A stretch of 64,000 nt of DNA from Plutella xylostella (GCF_932276165.1 NC_064008.1:5151001-5215000); one strand, 5' to 3'. Shown: positions 31,761-44,475, numbered from the stretch's first letter. The notes: generated by a model from the letters alone, not told the origin. Made by a program: numbers and translations.

Positions 31761-33340
31761 AAATATTTTTCTTATCAGCGTTACAACATTAAATTTATTT
31801 TAGACACATTAAACTCGCATCTATCGTAAGTTAGTACCAATACAGTAACTTCAACATTTTTCCACTTTTCATACCTTTAATATCACTTCTAACTTACAAG
31901 CGCGTGAACTCTGAACCGTTTAAGTATTATTTACACAGTATTCTGAAGTCTTTCTCATCACAGAGTGAGTCGGGCGGCATTTGTTTACGACTAAAATGCA
32001 GCTGGGGCCGACGATATATTGTGCTCTCGCCCGTATTCCACGGAATAAGGACTCGTGTTTCGGCTCTAGTAGACAGAACTTTAAAAAGAAAAAATGCGTG
32101 AACATTTTTCGATGTTCTATTTTTAAATGCTTGGATTTCGGGCTGTATAGAAACAGTATATGAGCGGGAATAGTGAGTTCTTTTTTTTCTGTACTTACAA
32201 AATGACTGACAGTGCTAACGTCAAAATTTTGTATTACAGGTACCGCCAAAAAGTTACGGCTATCGAGTCGTTCCGAGTGACTTTGTGAAAGTGTATTACT
32301 TAAAATACTGACGCCCGCTTCTAGTAGAATAGAAACTCCTTATTCTAAATCCTGTACACTGTACGAAATGGTATTACATGTCAAAAGGATACAGCGGGAA
32401 TGTTGAATGTTGCAACTTGTCAGTGATTGAATTAAAACACCCTGTATTTGTCTTTGGGAGGTGCACGGTTGTGGCTTTAAAGAGGACCCTTTCATACGAG
32501 AGATGCACATTTTGATATGAAATATACGGATTTTACGAACCGAGTTTTCTATGACAATTTGACTGTTGTTTTGCTCTTAGTTTGTTGGTCGTAAGGATTA
32601 AATAATGTATGTTGAATTGTAAGCTTTATATTATGTACATAATATAACACAACAATTTGAAGTCGGCGTCCCATTAGACAATGGAGTAAAATTTATAGTT
32701 AATGGGTAAGAATCGTATGGAAAGTACCTAAGAAATTTAAGAATTTTCGTTTAATTAGGTAATTATTATTCGTGTAATTACTTACCTACAAAAACCTACA
32801 TAAACAATGTGCACCAAGTTACCAAAATATAACCTAAAATCTATCTCGATATTAAAACACTATACCATTTCCACCTTCCACTGGTGCAAATAAATCCAGC
32901 TCCGTGATTGGCTGACAAACAAGGACGTTACTTGGCAATATCGGGATATTCACCCTCCGCTACAGACATGTCGGCACCAACTCATGTGTATGTATAAGTC
33001 TAGTTAAACCTTACACTTCGGATTTTGTACTGTTCGTAAATCTTACGGCGTAGAAGCGAGATTTATTTGCTAGCAGTGCACATGATTTTTTTTCACTATG
33101 CTACTCATAAATTGTTGTAGTTTTAGTTAGATGGCATACCTGATTTTTCTTAAGCTAATGTTAGAACGCAGGTTCGGATTTCGTGACTCGTGATATGGGT
33201 ACATACCCAATAACGGGTACGGGTGGGTAATATTTTGAATACATAGGTACAATTTATTCAAAAAACTTCTCGGTTGTATAACGTATTTATTGTAGCTGCA
33301 AAAAAGGCTATCCTAAAGACAGTGTATATTTATTTAATAA
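31761..33340. other. no recognisable feature
   Basis: AT-rich apart from a MITE-end-like CACCCTGTAT near 32438-32448. Overlapping frames at 31904-32249 have no recognisable product. Confidence 0.35.
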
Positions 33341-33344
33341 TAAT

Positions 33345-33545
33345 AATATGTAAGGACATCTCACACACGGCCAACCGACCCCAAGCTAGGCAGAGCCTGT
33401 GTTATGGGTATCGGACAGCTGATATATCTACACAGATACATATTTAGATACTTATTAAATAGAAATATCAACGAGTACAAATATCTGTCTTTAAATAAAA
33501 TATCTGCCCCAGCCGGGAATCAAACCCGGGACCTTCGGCTTAGCA
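33345..33545 (-). mobile_element. tRNA-derived SINE, minus strand, second family
   Basis: CCCCAGCCGGGAATCAAACC near 33507 is the complement of the B-box GGTTTGATTCC. The body differs from the 13973 family: CACGGCCAACCGACCCCAAGC and GGTATCGGACAGCTGATATA, shared with 49375-49585. Confidence 0.75.
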
Positions 33546-34107
33546 GTCAGGGTCAATTTAGATTCCCAAACAGACTTTACTAATATTTTAAATATAACTA
33601 TAACATGATTTTGTACTTATATTAATATTACTAAAGTCTGTAAATTTAATAACAGTATTTCTTGCCTTAATTTAGTTGAGGCGTCAATTGGATATTAATA
33701 TGCTTACATTGTGTCGTGTTAGAATTACAAATTGCTTTGTTGAATGTTAAAATATAGCAGTTGTTTACAATATTCAACTTTATACACTCCCATTTTCAAA
33801 ATTAAAAGGTAAAATTTTATTACTATGTAAAGGAAAGTTCGTTTAATAAGTTACACCTCTCAAATAACGAAAACATGAAACAACATTGTATATTTCGTTA
33901 TGAACTGTTAAAACACATTTTAGTACCTTTGTTCAAAATTAATTCTTTCATAGCTTTCTCAAATGAATAAGGGTGCCTACAAGGAATTATTAAGTATTTG
34001 ATTATTTTCTAAACGTTGTTATTTTTATTCTTGACAAAAAATGTTTCGTTATTACATTCAACTTTTCGTAACGTGTATTTTTTATCGTATGTAGAATAGA
34101 ATAGACT

Positions 34108-34245
34108 CTTTATTTTGCACCATTTAAAGAAAACATTCCAATTTCACAACTTATATATAAAATAGTACAAAAAAGGCGGTCTTATTGCTTAAAGCAATCT
34201 CTACCAGACAACCTTTGGATGGAGGAGACAATTTTAACATAATTA
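34108..34245 (-). repeat. LINE 3' end, minus strand
   Basis: GAATAGAATAGACTCTTTATT followed by AAAGGCGGTCTTATTGC and AGACAACCTTTGG is the complement of the 3' region seen at 23560-23815, with its (TATTC)n tail. Confidence 0.7.
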
Positions 34246-34429
34246 ATGGGAGTAGAGGTGCAAGGTATACTACTTAAACAGTACATACTATATATGTATG
34301 TTGTTTTATGTCTGATAACTGTCGATTTTTTTATTGAGTACTTCCTCTCCTGTATAGTCTTAGCTACCTCACTATTAAACGCAAACTAATAAAACAGAAA
34401 AGATTTGATGTTGGTGCGGTGACAAAGTA

Positions 34430-35065
34430 ATCTAATGAAATATGGCACCAACTTCAAAAAAGTACAGTTCCTGCTTAGGTATATTTGTACTGTCACATAC
34501 GAGTAGAATTTGTGTAAACCTTAAATTATTTCTTTCATTTTAGTGGTTTGTTGAAGTCGGTTTTTTAATTTTTTTAATTAATATTTTATTTTATACTTTT
34601 TAGTATATTTGCAATAATTTTCAATCAAAAGTAAGGTGCAAATGATACCAAAAAGTCCTACTAATCAATACGAATCATTCAAGCCTAATCACGAGGTAGT
34701 TGCTATATACTGTTGAGGAGTTCCCTTGACTGCCTTCCGTTTCCATCATCAGATCAGCTCAAGGTCACCATCATATTTTTTTGTTATAAGAACTATATTT
34801 ACGTTCTAAATTTCATTAAAATCGGTTACTAGGTGCCCAAAATGGAAATTCATACCCTGTTTTTACCCCTTTACCCACCCTTGGGGGTGAACTAAAATTC
34901 TGAAAAAAAAATGGGACCACCTGGGAGCTTAATGCAATACAGCAAAAAAAGAATTTTCAAAATCGGTCCATAAACGGCGGAGTAATCGGTGAACATACAT
35001 AAAAAAAAATATAAAAAAAAGATCCCGACGAATTGAGAACCTCCTCCTTTTTTTGAAGTCGGTTA
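34430..35065. repeat. dispersed repeat bounded by TGAAGTCGGTT
   Basis: TTGTTGAAGTCGGTTTTTT at about 34550 and TTTTTTGAAGTCGGTTAAAA at about 35051 are direct repeats. The interior has TTCATTAAAATCGGTTACTAG and GAGAACCTCCTCCTTTTTT, which I recognise as a common lepidopteran repeat. Class unclear. Confidence 0.55.
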
Positions 35066-35339
35066 AAAATCCCTTTTTGATATCAAAACAAAGAGCATAT
35101 TCTGTGCAACATACTTGGCATGTTCTGACTGAGTAAAGCGGATTTAATGTCAAGCGTGCGGACAGCCTTATCTAGATTATAAACTTGCTGCCAACCTATA
35201 TTTCAGCGGAAACTTCACTAAAACTGAATCCTATTTTACATTGTAATAAAGGTGATTTTTATTATGTAAGTACTTTCTTAGAAAGTTAGCTAAGTACTAT
35301 GAAAAACATATTATTTGGTATTTATTTTATGTGTTGTAA

Positions 35340-35530
35340 TTTTAATTTAGTTTAGTATTAATGTATGTAGCTTTGAACGTGTAATCTGTTATGCATGCAT
35401 GACTCGTAATAGATTAAGTAATAGCTTAGATAAACTAAAGTTAGTATTTAAGTTATGTAAGTGTATTTTATCTGTGTGTCAAATAAATAATATTCTATCT
35501 ATTCTATATATCTATCTAAATAAATAAATA
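35340..35530 (+). repeat. LINE-like 3' tail
   Basis: AAATAAATAATATTCTATCTATTC and a degenerate TATC/TATTC tail with an AATAAA signal. The body upstream is not identifiable. Confidence 0.45.
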
Positions 35531-35803
35531 AGTACTAATACTAAAGGAGAGTCGGAAAAGTCAGGACACTCAAAATTGCTCCGTGTTTTGTGCAAATACT
35601 AAAAAATAAATCTTACCTTCTCCTTGCATCCTACTTTGTACCTAAACCTAATTCCAAGCTTAAACACAATTAATTGAATAGTTAAGACTGTTTACCATAT
35701 ATTTTTAATTTGCTTTGTCGCTTAATGACTGCGATATCCCTATTCCAAACAGTTTTTAAGGTTCTATAATGCCATTCTGCGTGTAGAACGAACCTCTACA
35801 GGG

Positions 35804-36060
35804 TGTTGGAAAAGTGGTATAAGTATGGCCGAAAAGGAACTCATAGAGTCATTGTGTACAACTTTTGTTCTACGACTTTTGAAAATTCACAGATTTTTTC
35901 CTCCCTATAGAAACTTTGTTGGTCACGTGACTTAAGTATTACAACGGAAAACCCGAATTGAATTTTATCAGAAAATGTATAGTCACTTCAAATTTTTCAT
36001 ACATTATACAATACATTTCTTATCTACATTGTTCCAGCCTAAAAACAACCTTAACAGGAT
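35804..36060. repeat. 'CAGGGTGTTGC' MITE, left part
   Basis: TACAGGGTGTTGGAAAAGTGG, then ACAACTTTTGTTCTACGAC and AAACTTTGTTGGTCACGTGAC, the full left-half order of the family. The right end is not evident. Confidence 0.6.
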
Positions 36061-36410
36061 TGTTTCAGTATTCAGAATAGCCTGTACCCGTGTTTAGCTT
36101 ACGCTCGTTAATTTTTCACAAGCTTCGCTCCATTTTATGTGTCCCTGTAATGCTATGTCTAATTAAGGTTTTAATTAATTATGTTTTTTTTCATCCGGTT
36201 TTGCAGCTAATAGGGCCGGGAAAAGCTTTCGCTAATCCTATGTTATGTTACTGTATGTAGTTGTAGGTACTATTCCTTTTACTTTTTTTCAGCATAAATT
36301 TATTAAGTAGAACTAGGGTTTGTCATTCAGGAATTGTTTGTGATACAGGGTGCGCCGAAATGCTACTCTATAGAAACTTCCCTCCCTTTTGGCTTATTGT
36401 TATTAAATTC

Positions 36411-36510
36411 TTTATTGCACAGTAATAAATATGTACATAGGCGAACTTACTTAATGCTAACAGCATTCTCTTCCAGTTATCCTTGGGTGTTGTGGAGAAA
36501 GTGATAGGTA
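36411..36510 (-). repeat. LINE 3' end, minus strand, diverged
   Basis: TTCTTTATTGCACAGTAATAA then AGGCGAACTTACTTAATGC and TCTCTTCCAG parallel 34108-34245. Confidence 0.5.
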
Positions 36511-36597
36511 GTGCGATAGACTGAGAGAAAAAGATAATTAGTTAAAATACCTATAAACTATGCTTACTCCCCTTTTTCCGTACTCTTCCCTTTTTCA

Positions 36598-36700
36598 ATA
36601 CCCTGTATACATAATATACAGAATGTTGCAATTTCACGAAAAAAGTGATTCCCCATAGAAAATTTGTTTGTCACGTACATTTTTACTAGTCAATCATGCT
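36598..36700. repeat. 'CAGGGTGTTGC' MITE fragment
   Basis: ACCCTGTATACATAATATACAG then AATGTTGCAATTTCACG and CCCCATAGAAAATTTGTTTG; family segments brought together by internal deletion. Confidence 0.45.
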
Positions 36701-36800
36701 GTCACCCTCTGAAATTACGTTCAGGTCATCATGTCATGATTAATTTTGTAAGTGTGTATTTTTTTCTAATACAGACAACTTGAATTGAAGCATTCTGTAA

Positions 36801-37200
36801 CAGATTTTAATTCTAAGCTACTTTAAACAAACAAGCCTTAACGCGTACGCAATCCAATATTCTTAATCCAAGAATCTAGGACGACATCACTCGCACTCAC
36901 CTCTATTTTACATACCCAAATGAAACAAGCTTACTACTACTTCCCACCCTAGGGGATTGTATCTGAATTATTTGATTTTGTACGGCTGCCGTATTATTTT
37001 CCAGGTATATTGAGCCACGTAGCATGCACTCAGGGGATATCTGATATATTTCGTCCTTTACCGTTAGCTTCTACATTTGGTTAGAGCTACGCAGTTATAT
37101 CTTCGATGGTTTACCAGTGATACGAATGTGAGTTAGAGGTTAGTAAATTAGTCTAGAGTCTAGAATTTCACACAGCACAGCTCGTAGGTAACGATCTACT
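36801..37200. other. no recognisable feature
   Basis: Nothing supported. Confidence 0.3.
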
Positions 37201-37202
37201 GC

Positions 37203-37358
37203 AGGGAGGTCACTCGTAGCAACAATATAGATTCGTGGTTAGTGCTGGGCTCCAAAGCTTCTGAAAAACAGAACTGCAGCGATAGCCTAGTTGTATTAAG
37301 CGTGCCGATTGTGTGAAAATTCTCATTCGTTCGTTCATCGCTTTAGAGAGTGAACCTC
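37203..37358. mobile_element. MITE, 'GGGGGGTCACTCTATA' family, diverged
   Basis: GGGAGGTCACTCGTAGC at left, TTTAGAGAGTGAACCTC at right; interior ATTAAGCGTGCCGATTGTGTG and TTCGTTCGTTC match 10060-10120. Confidence 0.6.
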
Positions 37359-37867
37359 AAGATATGAGTCTCCTTCGAGAATGGAGGGTTATTGCCATAC
37401 TCTCAATGCTTAGCAGGAAGGTTGGAGATTTTGGTTGCAGACAAACCATAACACCCAAAGACCTGAGTACAAAACAACTAAAAAAATAACTGTCCTGCAT
37501 GGGCTAGCAGATGGCGTGGCGGGTAGACCATCAGGAATGTCACTGATAAAATTCCGCCCTGTATACTCCTTCAAATAAAGAACATGCATGATTTTCGAGC
37601 AGAAAAACTAGGGAAAATCCCATTCACAGTTGCAAACTTCATAATTAACGAACTTACGATCTACCTCTTTTTGCGGAAATGTAATTGGAATGGTTTTTGT
37701 TCCGCAATTTTTCGTGTTTACGTAAAACTTTTGCCATTCATTTTCCTGACAACAAATCGAGCCACAAAATCAGGTTGTTAGGTTTATAACACTCGGAAAC
37801 AATATTCGTACTCATGAAAACATAATTATAATATATTATTATAAGTACCTAGCTAAATTTGACTATT

Positions 37868-38172
37868 TATAAATAGTCCAGTGCAAATAAATAAAATACT
37901 AACCACAGTAGGTATTTCTTCCCAAATAATTGTACCAGGCGTGCAGAAGTACCCAAGAACAAACTTCCCATTCCATTTGCAGAGGGGGCACACATGTAGA
38001 ACTTTTTCATTGCTTGTAAGTGTATATTATATATAAATAGAGTGTATATAAATAGTCCATTAGGTACAAAAAATAAAACACTAACCACAGTATTTCTTCC
38101 CGAATAATTGTACCAGGCGTGCAGAAGTACCCAAGAACAAACTTGCCATTCTATCTGCAGAGAGGGCACGTG
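37868..38172. repeat. ~180-bp tandem duplication
   Basis: Two copies (37868-37997 and 38047-38172, offset about 180 bp) share TATAAATAGTCC, ACTAACCACAG, AATTGTACCAGGCGTGCAGA and CAAGAACAAACTT. Both fit one antisense frame (38187-37867, 106 codons). The duplicated translation is nearly the same in each half, but the second unit has a 5-base deletion relative to the first, so the frame is not strictly conserved. Confidence 0.8.
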
Positions 38173-38189
38173 ACCCGACACCTCCATTG

Positions 38190-40780
38190 CGTTTAATGAC
38201 AGGGTAATGGGATATAGAGCAGGTGGCGGCGCAGCAAGGAAAAACGAAGTAAAATGGTGATTGTCTTTTACGGGTTTAAATGCTTTTGTGTTTTGAAGTT
38301 GGCTATTTTTGTTTTGTTTTTCTTTTTTAATGTTGAATGCTGCTGTTTAAATTGATTAAGCGTGTAATTGGAGATTTATAAGATCATAATTAGAATAAAC
38401 TTTATAAAAAATAGATCATGAAAATCAAGTAGGTATATAATTCCACAGTACACAATCATAGGTTATTTTTGTAATCGCCTTATATTTTATAGCCAAATCA
38501 ACAAAAATCTCTACAAAAAACTTAATTTATGACTTACCTGCCTCTGATCTTCTAAGAAACCTGCCATTATCTTATAAGATTCACGTTAGACGAACACATT
38601 AATATGCAAAGCTGAAGCTTAGTTAGTAGAAATAACTAAGGAGTAATGGAAAATTTGGAATTTGCATACATTACTTACACGCACAGAGAAAGCGTGCGTT
38701 ATTATTAAGAACCGTTTTGGGTTTCTCCTTGAAATCGTTCTAGAATTTCAGGTTAAAATTATTTAAGCTGTAGTTACTTTACTCAGTATCTATATTACTA
38801 CGAAAATGGTATTAGAATACATAGTGGTGAAGGGTTATAAAGCGATCCAACGAAGATATAAGATATTCAATACTGTGGCTGACTCGTAGAGAAGAAAACA
38901 CCTTCTAACTATCCAAAACAACAAATTAAAAAAAAGATTGAGTCACCCAGAATTTGCAAGGCCAACGCCTTTATTAACTGTGTTGATGTATCAGGATGTT
39001 GTTTTTTATCGTTTACACAAAAACATTACACACATCCTTTTGACCAACATTGAGGGACATTGCAAAAAAAAACATTCCTACTGAAAATAAACAAGCGGGA
39101 AGAATTGTACAAATAAATTTAACATTTTATTAAAATAAGCCGAAACACCAACTAAAAACACCGCTACTTGCGCAATGTCCTATTAAAACCCAAACGTGGT
39201 ACAGTCGACCAAAACTGCGGTGCAGGAAACTGGCTCTCAACGCCTACAATTTAGAGCCTAGAGTCGACAGAGGTGCGAGCGTCGGTTAAGCGTACACTGG
39301 GTGACAAAATTAGACTACCCCACCTGTGGTGACATTAAATTGCTCCTAGTGGAATATAAATTTCAATTTTTAAATCTCGCTCCGCTACGCTGCTGCCGCG
39401 TTGCGGGTTGAATTAAAATGCGAAAAAGTATATACTTTTACCTGGTTTTCAGTGCATTAGGTCGGTAGTTTTTTCCCCAGTTTCATTGCACCTTTTTCAG
39501 GACTCGCTTTTACATTACATTAAATACTGTCGCCCGAAAGCTAGAGTGGTTGCACTGTTCTTTATGTTACTGTGGCATGGTGGTGGAGGTGTGAAGTACA
39601 TTTTCGATTATCTGGACTAAAATATGACAAAGATTTATTAGATGTTTCGTATGATTTATTTTGTTGAAGGCTGCCTTTCTAGTTTAACTCATTGGCTTAC
39701 CTTTATCCCGTAATTCCCACGGGAAACCATTTTCAGGCACAGCGAAGTTCACAGAAATAGCTAGTATTTTCTAAAAGCATTACTAAAGAACAAGGTACAC
39801 GGTCAGGGGTAGGTATTAGCGGATAATATTGAAATAACATAATGTCATATTTAAAGCGCTTGCCACAGAAAACTAAACCTTATAAAGAAAACGATTATAC
39901 CAAGATTTAAGTGAACGCAATATACTTTCCCGGCCCGTATGAGCTCACGAGAAGGATGAAATACGCTTTCGACTTCGCATAAAACCTCGTAATAAGTGCT
40001 AACAAAATTTTATTCAATAAAATGTATTCTTGAGTTATAAATTTGACTGGGAGCAGTAAACTCAGGTTACGGATGCCCTTTTGCAGTCACGTTTGATCCA
40101 GTAATATTAGATTATTTTCCCCATCGGGTTTGGGTTTGGGCTTCAGAGGATTCCTTTATGGGTGAAAATGTTGGATTTGCTTGATTTCTTTCATTTGTTT
40201 CCTGATTACGTCGTGTTTTATATTTAACTCTGGGTGATATCAGTTGGTTTTCATAATGTTCTATTGTATGATTTATTATGTTAGGTGGTAGGTGTTGCCT
40301 TTTGTATGATTTACATAGCCAATCTCTGGTTCACTGGTGATATTATTATATTATTACTCGTAGTTATGCAATTTATAAATACATATTGTTGAAAACATAG
40401 CCACAGTTTTAACCGGAATTTAAAACTGTTTGATTTGTTTAATGTACAATAAGAGCAGATCTTTACAATAAGAGTTTTAGAACTTCCCGTATTTACTGAT
40501 AGGTACATTATACAAAAATGTTGGCTGCGAGAACGTATAATCATACGTTTTGTTTCTCATACAAGACGTAATGGAGGGTCCTAACAGTTTTGAACTTGGG
40601 TTTGTTTCTAATAGACCCACGTCAAGTCGGCTTACTCACGCTCCAAATAACTTTAGCATCGGTGACCAAATCCTATTTCACGAATTCGCAGTGGCTATTT
40701 TATATCCGTACTCTTAAACCAAAGAAATGTACCTAGGTATTAAAATATAGTTTTATAATGGGTGGTAAAAAGAGTAAGTA
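38190..40780. other. no recognisable feature
   Basis: About 2.6 kb, AT-rich, with no inverted ends or recognised repeats. Confidence 0.35.
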
Positions 40781-40783
40781 CAA

Positions 40784-40830
40784 TAAGCCGAAAGAGGGTG
40801 ACTCGCACCGAACATAATTTTGCTTCCAAG
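40784..40830. repeat. fragment of 'CAGGGTGTTGC' MITE interior
   Basis: AATAAGCCGAAAGAGGGTGACTC corresponds to the second block of the family. Confidence 0.4.
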
Positions 40831-40955
40831 CAGACACTTTGGTGGTAACGTGGATTTTTACTATGTTTCTTAAGTTCTTGTATGGAAGTAAAGCTCAGTA
40901 TATATATTTTTTACCTACTTTTGCCATAACTTATTCTCGTTGTATTGACACTGTA

Positions 40956-41045
40956 CAGGGTGTTGCAAAAAGGGTATACTAAGCCGAAAGGGGGTGGCTC
41001 AGGGGGTCATTCTGAACAACATTTGTAACTTTTTGCAACATTCTG
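40956..41045. mobile_element. TA-flanked 90-bp MITE, 'CAGGGTGTTGC' family
   Basis: CAGGGTGTTGCAAAAAGGGT at left and CTTTTTGCAACATTCTG at right, flanked by TA (40954-40955, 41046-41047). The interior AGCCGAAAGGGGGTGGCTC is retained; the right half is mostly deleted. Confidence 0.8.
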
Positions 41046-41155
41046 TATATTAAAAATATACGAATATTAACACACCCTTTACCAGAAAGATCGTTCGTTT
41101 TTTGAAGCTAGAGCAACCCTTCAGAATACGGGTTGAGCAATTACCAGTAATTAAT

Positions 41156-41235
41156 AAAGTCAAAGTCAAATATTTTTATTCTTCGTATAAATATAAAATT
41201 TCCTGATGAACGTCAATTTTTACAAACTACTCTCC
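41156..41235 (-). repeat. LINE 3' tail, minus strand
   Basis: AAAGTCAAAGTCAAATATTTTT and CTTCGTATAAATATAAAATTT are the complement of the tail at 27222-27290. Confidence 0.55.
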
Positions 41236-41363
41236 GTTTGGATAATGGGGGGGCTCGATATATTAATATTTGTGATTAGTCGCAAAAGTTAGCTCAACTA
41301 TACGACAAACGTCATACTTAATGTTTACCCAATTCGTTCTTGAATAGCTTTTTATATTGTTAA

Positions 41364-41454
41364 CCCTTCGGACGTGAAGTTACAAGCGTGCGCCTGCGGT
41401 CCTGAGGACCCACGTCACTCCTGTTTCTGGCATTGAGTAAATACCAGCTGAGGG
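41364..41454. mobile_element. piggyBac-like mini-element with TTAA flanks
   Basis: 91 bp starting CCCTTCGG and ending CTGAGGG, flanked by TTAA (41360-41363, 41455-41458), the piggyBac signature. The arms pair well only over CCCT, but TTAACCCTTCAGCTGGCAG at 50094 repeats the complement of the right end, supporting a family. Confidence 0.5.
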
Positions 41455-41458
41455 TTAA

Positions 41459-42140
41459 AGAAGGCAGTTTCTTAGACGACAAAATTAAACTAGTCGTTTT
41501 AGGGTTGACTTTTCCTCGGATTGAGAAAATTAAATGTTCGTCTTGGCATATTATTTTTAGCTTTGTATTATTATGACGTAAGCAAGTAAATTAAGTTTAC
41601 CTGTATACATTAAGAATTAATAATTAAGTATACCTGTATAAAAATAATATTGCCAATAACTTAGGCCAACTGAAAAGCTTACCCAAAAATTAACATAACG
41701 TTATAATTTTTAATCAGCATAACAAACGATTTACCTAATATTTTGGAAAAAAAGCTTTAGAAAAGAAGTTAGTTATTACAGCTTTATACAAAAGTAGGTA
41801 GGTACACCTACAAAAATATAATATTCCGCCTGCTTAAAACAAAATGCTGTAAAGGTCACACAATCTTGAACCCTTTTAAAGCGACAAAGTTCCAAGACAG
41901 AGGCTGTCTCACGCAGAGTGGTACCTTCGTCAAATTAACTTGAGTAATCTACTCTGTTGTGTTGTGTCTTGTACTTTTAGCTGTCATTAGTATCTTGGTG
42001 TTCCCTGTTGTTTGGCTTTTGAAGAGGCAGATGAGTGGTTAAGTATTTTTACCTGTATGTGCGGGATAATTTAGGCGCTTCTCCCACTGCTAGAGTCGAG
42101 GCGGCGTTGAGGCGGCGTCATGGTGGCGTTGCATTTGGCT
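41459..42140. other. no recognisable feature
   Basis: AT-rich; nothing supported. Confidence 0.3.
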
Positions 42141-42190
42141 TTAAGGCCCGGGTCTCCTATTACGCGCCGTAGATCGCGTCCAGCGTCACG

Positions 42191-44275
42191 CCCCAACAAA
42201 CAATCTACTCTTATAAAATTATATGTATAAGGTCTAATCTCTTATAGTTGTTTTAAAATAGCTTTCATTATAACAATGTTCCTTATAATCGCATGACATA
42301 AGAAGATTTGGCTAATATTACCTTTATTCTTATAATTTGGTTGGGTTAACCATAACAAGTCCAAATTACATGGTTACAATAAAGATTGAAAATGTGTTAT
42401 ACTTGTAAGAGCATTTACAATGCTTTTAAGCCATATAATATTCAAACGCCATATAAAAGCTTTTTATTTGGCTAATTGTTCTTATAATAGTAATGCATAA
42501 GGTAACTATGATACTTTTAACCTCATAGGAGCATTTTATATAATGTCTACCCAACAAACAATTCACAGCATTTTATATGATCTTTATAAGAATGAAAGCA
42601 ATCCATATTCACTTACATAGCTATTAAAAATGTATTATTCTCTAGATGGTCATATTAAAAGATACCCACCACTTCTACTGCTACGAATATAATGCTACAA
42701 AATTACCAAGCTGATACCAACAAATCACTAGATGGTCCCGTAAATGATTTTATGGAACATGACTATGTCTAAACAGTGAGGAAGATTATAACAGTACTTA
42801 GCGGTAGTGAACTAGATATTATACATTTATGTAGGTGAATGAGATGGATTTGGATATTCATGGGGATATCAACTTTGGCCAATTCTGTCTGAAATTAAAA
42901 ATGTATCGAAATATTTATGTAGATATTTGTTTAAACACAGATATTTGTTCTCGGGTCTTGGATGTGCCCGTAAAATGGCAATAGGCCCGCCCCCTATTAC
43001 ATTGGGACTAACATAACACTCTGGCGAAAAGTGGGTGCAGCAATGCACCTCTGCCTACCCCGCAAGGGAGTACATTAGTACAAGGCGCGAGTGCGTGTTT
43101 TTTTTTTTTTTTATATTTATGTTCTCAACGTGGTGGGAATCTATGAAGGAAAATCAAATAAAACAAATATTTGAGAATCACGTTTTGTTTTTCAGTCACC
43201 ATATTGGTGATTATCAGTAGAAGCATTAATCAATACGAGGGCTGATTCAATGTTTACAAAGGGTGTTTTAAAGGCCCTCTGATGATGATTGTGTGGTCTC
43301 CGATTTCCCAATTGCTTGGAACTGCAGATAGTTTTGATTTCCCCTTTTCAAATGTTTTTAATATTTGGTACGGCATTATTAAAAAATCTGAAAAAAAGTA
43401 ATAAAGTAAAGTATAATTTATTTATGACGACCATTGCAATACTACCTAAAAAGTAATAAGTATTGCTAATAATTATTAATATAGCTACGGTAGGCATAAT
43501 ACTTGCGTCAAAGGAACCCTAACGATAGATAAAATGGCGATAGCTTATGAAACAAGTGTTGCCATTACAGAGCTTATAATCTTATAGATTTCTTATAGAC
43601 GATGTGCGACTGCTGTTACCCTTGTAAAAGCGTTATAAAGAAACATGACTCAATAATTATTCACATTTTTACCGTAAAACTACTCAAATTCAAGGGCCCG
43701 TTGATATAATTACACTTTTTGTACCTCATTTTACCATACGTTTGAATTCCCACACAGTTTTCACATAAATGAGCAGAATATATACTCTCTAAAAAATTAA
43801 TTAAATTAATTATAAGTACTTGGTTCTTGTCATCTGTCTTTATAATACTTGTTGACGCTGTCAATCTGTCAAAAATCTCTCAGGAAAACACTTACTGTAG
43901 AATCTCATACACTGATTAGCTATCTAATAGAATTTATCTTACCGCTATAAGTTTTACTCCCTTGTTGCTCGCCAAAATAAAACACATATAAGGTTGGTTG
44001 GCTTTATTAACGCTTTTCAACATGTCTCTTACAAGTTTATTGGCTTTCTATGAGCAATCCTTATGCTTTTATTAGTTTGACTCTCTTGTTGCTTGCTATA
44101 ATAAAGCACGTATAAGAAAAATAAGCTAACAATAAAACAATTATAAGAGGGCTTTGAGGTTATTGTCCTTGTAATTTGTGCCCAAACGCACGCTTATTAG
44201 CGATAATACGGCTTTTATAAGTAAATTATTTTTGGCATTATAAGCCACTATGAGAGTATTTTTTGTTTGTTGGGG
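42191..44275. mobile_element. unclassified TIR element with CCCCAACAAACAA ends
   Basis: 2,085 bp including a nested SINE. The ends CCCCAACAAACAA and TTTGTTTGTTGGGG are inverted. Rejoining the host MITE at its flanks gives a continuous arm with either no duplication or a 2-bp GC duplication. CTTATAA/TTATAAG motifs are dense within several hundred bases of both ends, and CCCAACAAACAATTCACAG recurs internally at about 42550. No transposase frame, so it is non-autonomous. It matches no superfamily I can name. Confidence 0.7.
42921..43112 (+). mobile_element. 5'-truncated SINE nested in the TIR element
   Basis: 192 bp of the 13973 family lacking the tRNA-like head, starting AGATATTTGTTTAAACACAG and ending in a T run. 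A 10-bp duplication ATATTTATGT flanks it (42911-42920, 43113-43122). The 43035-43220 frame is a shadow. Confidence 0.9.
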
Positions 44276-44433
44276 CCGTAGGCCGCGTCACGATGCTCAC
44301 TACATTTACGCGCCAACGTCGGCGTGTGAGGGAGACCGCATCAGTACATTTCTATAGTGAGCATCGTGACGTGGCCTACGGCGAGACGCTGGCTGCAACC
44401 TGCGGCGTAAATAGGAGACCCAGGCCTAAGGCG

Positions 44434-44475
44434 CACGGAATGTCTCATTTACAATGTCAAGTTCTTGCCTCGCCA
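44434..44475 (-). repeat. short LINE-related fragment
   Basis: GGAATGTCTCATTTACAATG and CAAGTTCTTGCCTC are the complement of 19930-19975. Confidence 0.5.

Larger units (their letters stand above)
42145..44426. mobile_element. PIF/Harbinger-like MITE interrupted by a 2.1-kb element
   Basis: Outer ends GGCCCGGGTCTCCTATTACG and the complementary TAAATAGGAGACCCAGGCC, flanked by TAA (42142-42144, 44427-44429). The right arm continues as an inverted copy of GTCACGATGCTCACTA. The original MITE is about 197 bp (42145-42190 plus 44276-44426). Confidence 0.8.

Noticed and set aside
41360..41458. A confident piggyBac assignment
   Set aside because: TTAA flanks and CCCT ends are present, but the arms pair over too few bases; kept only as a low-confidence feature.
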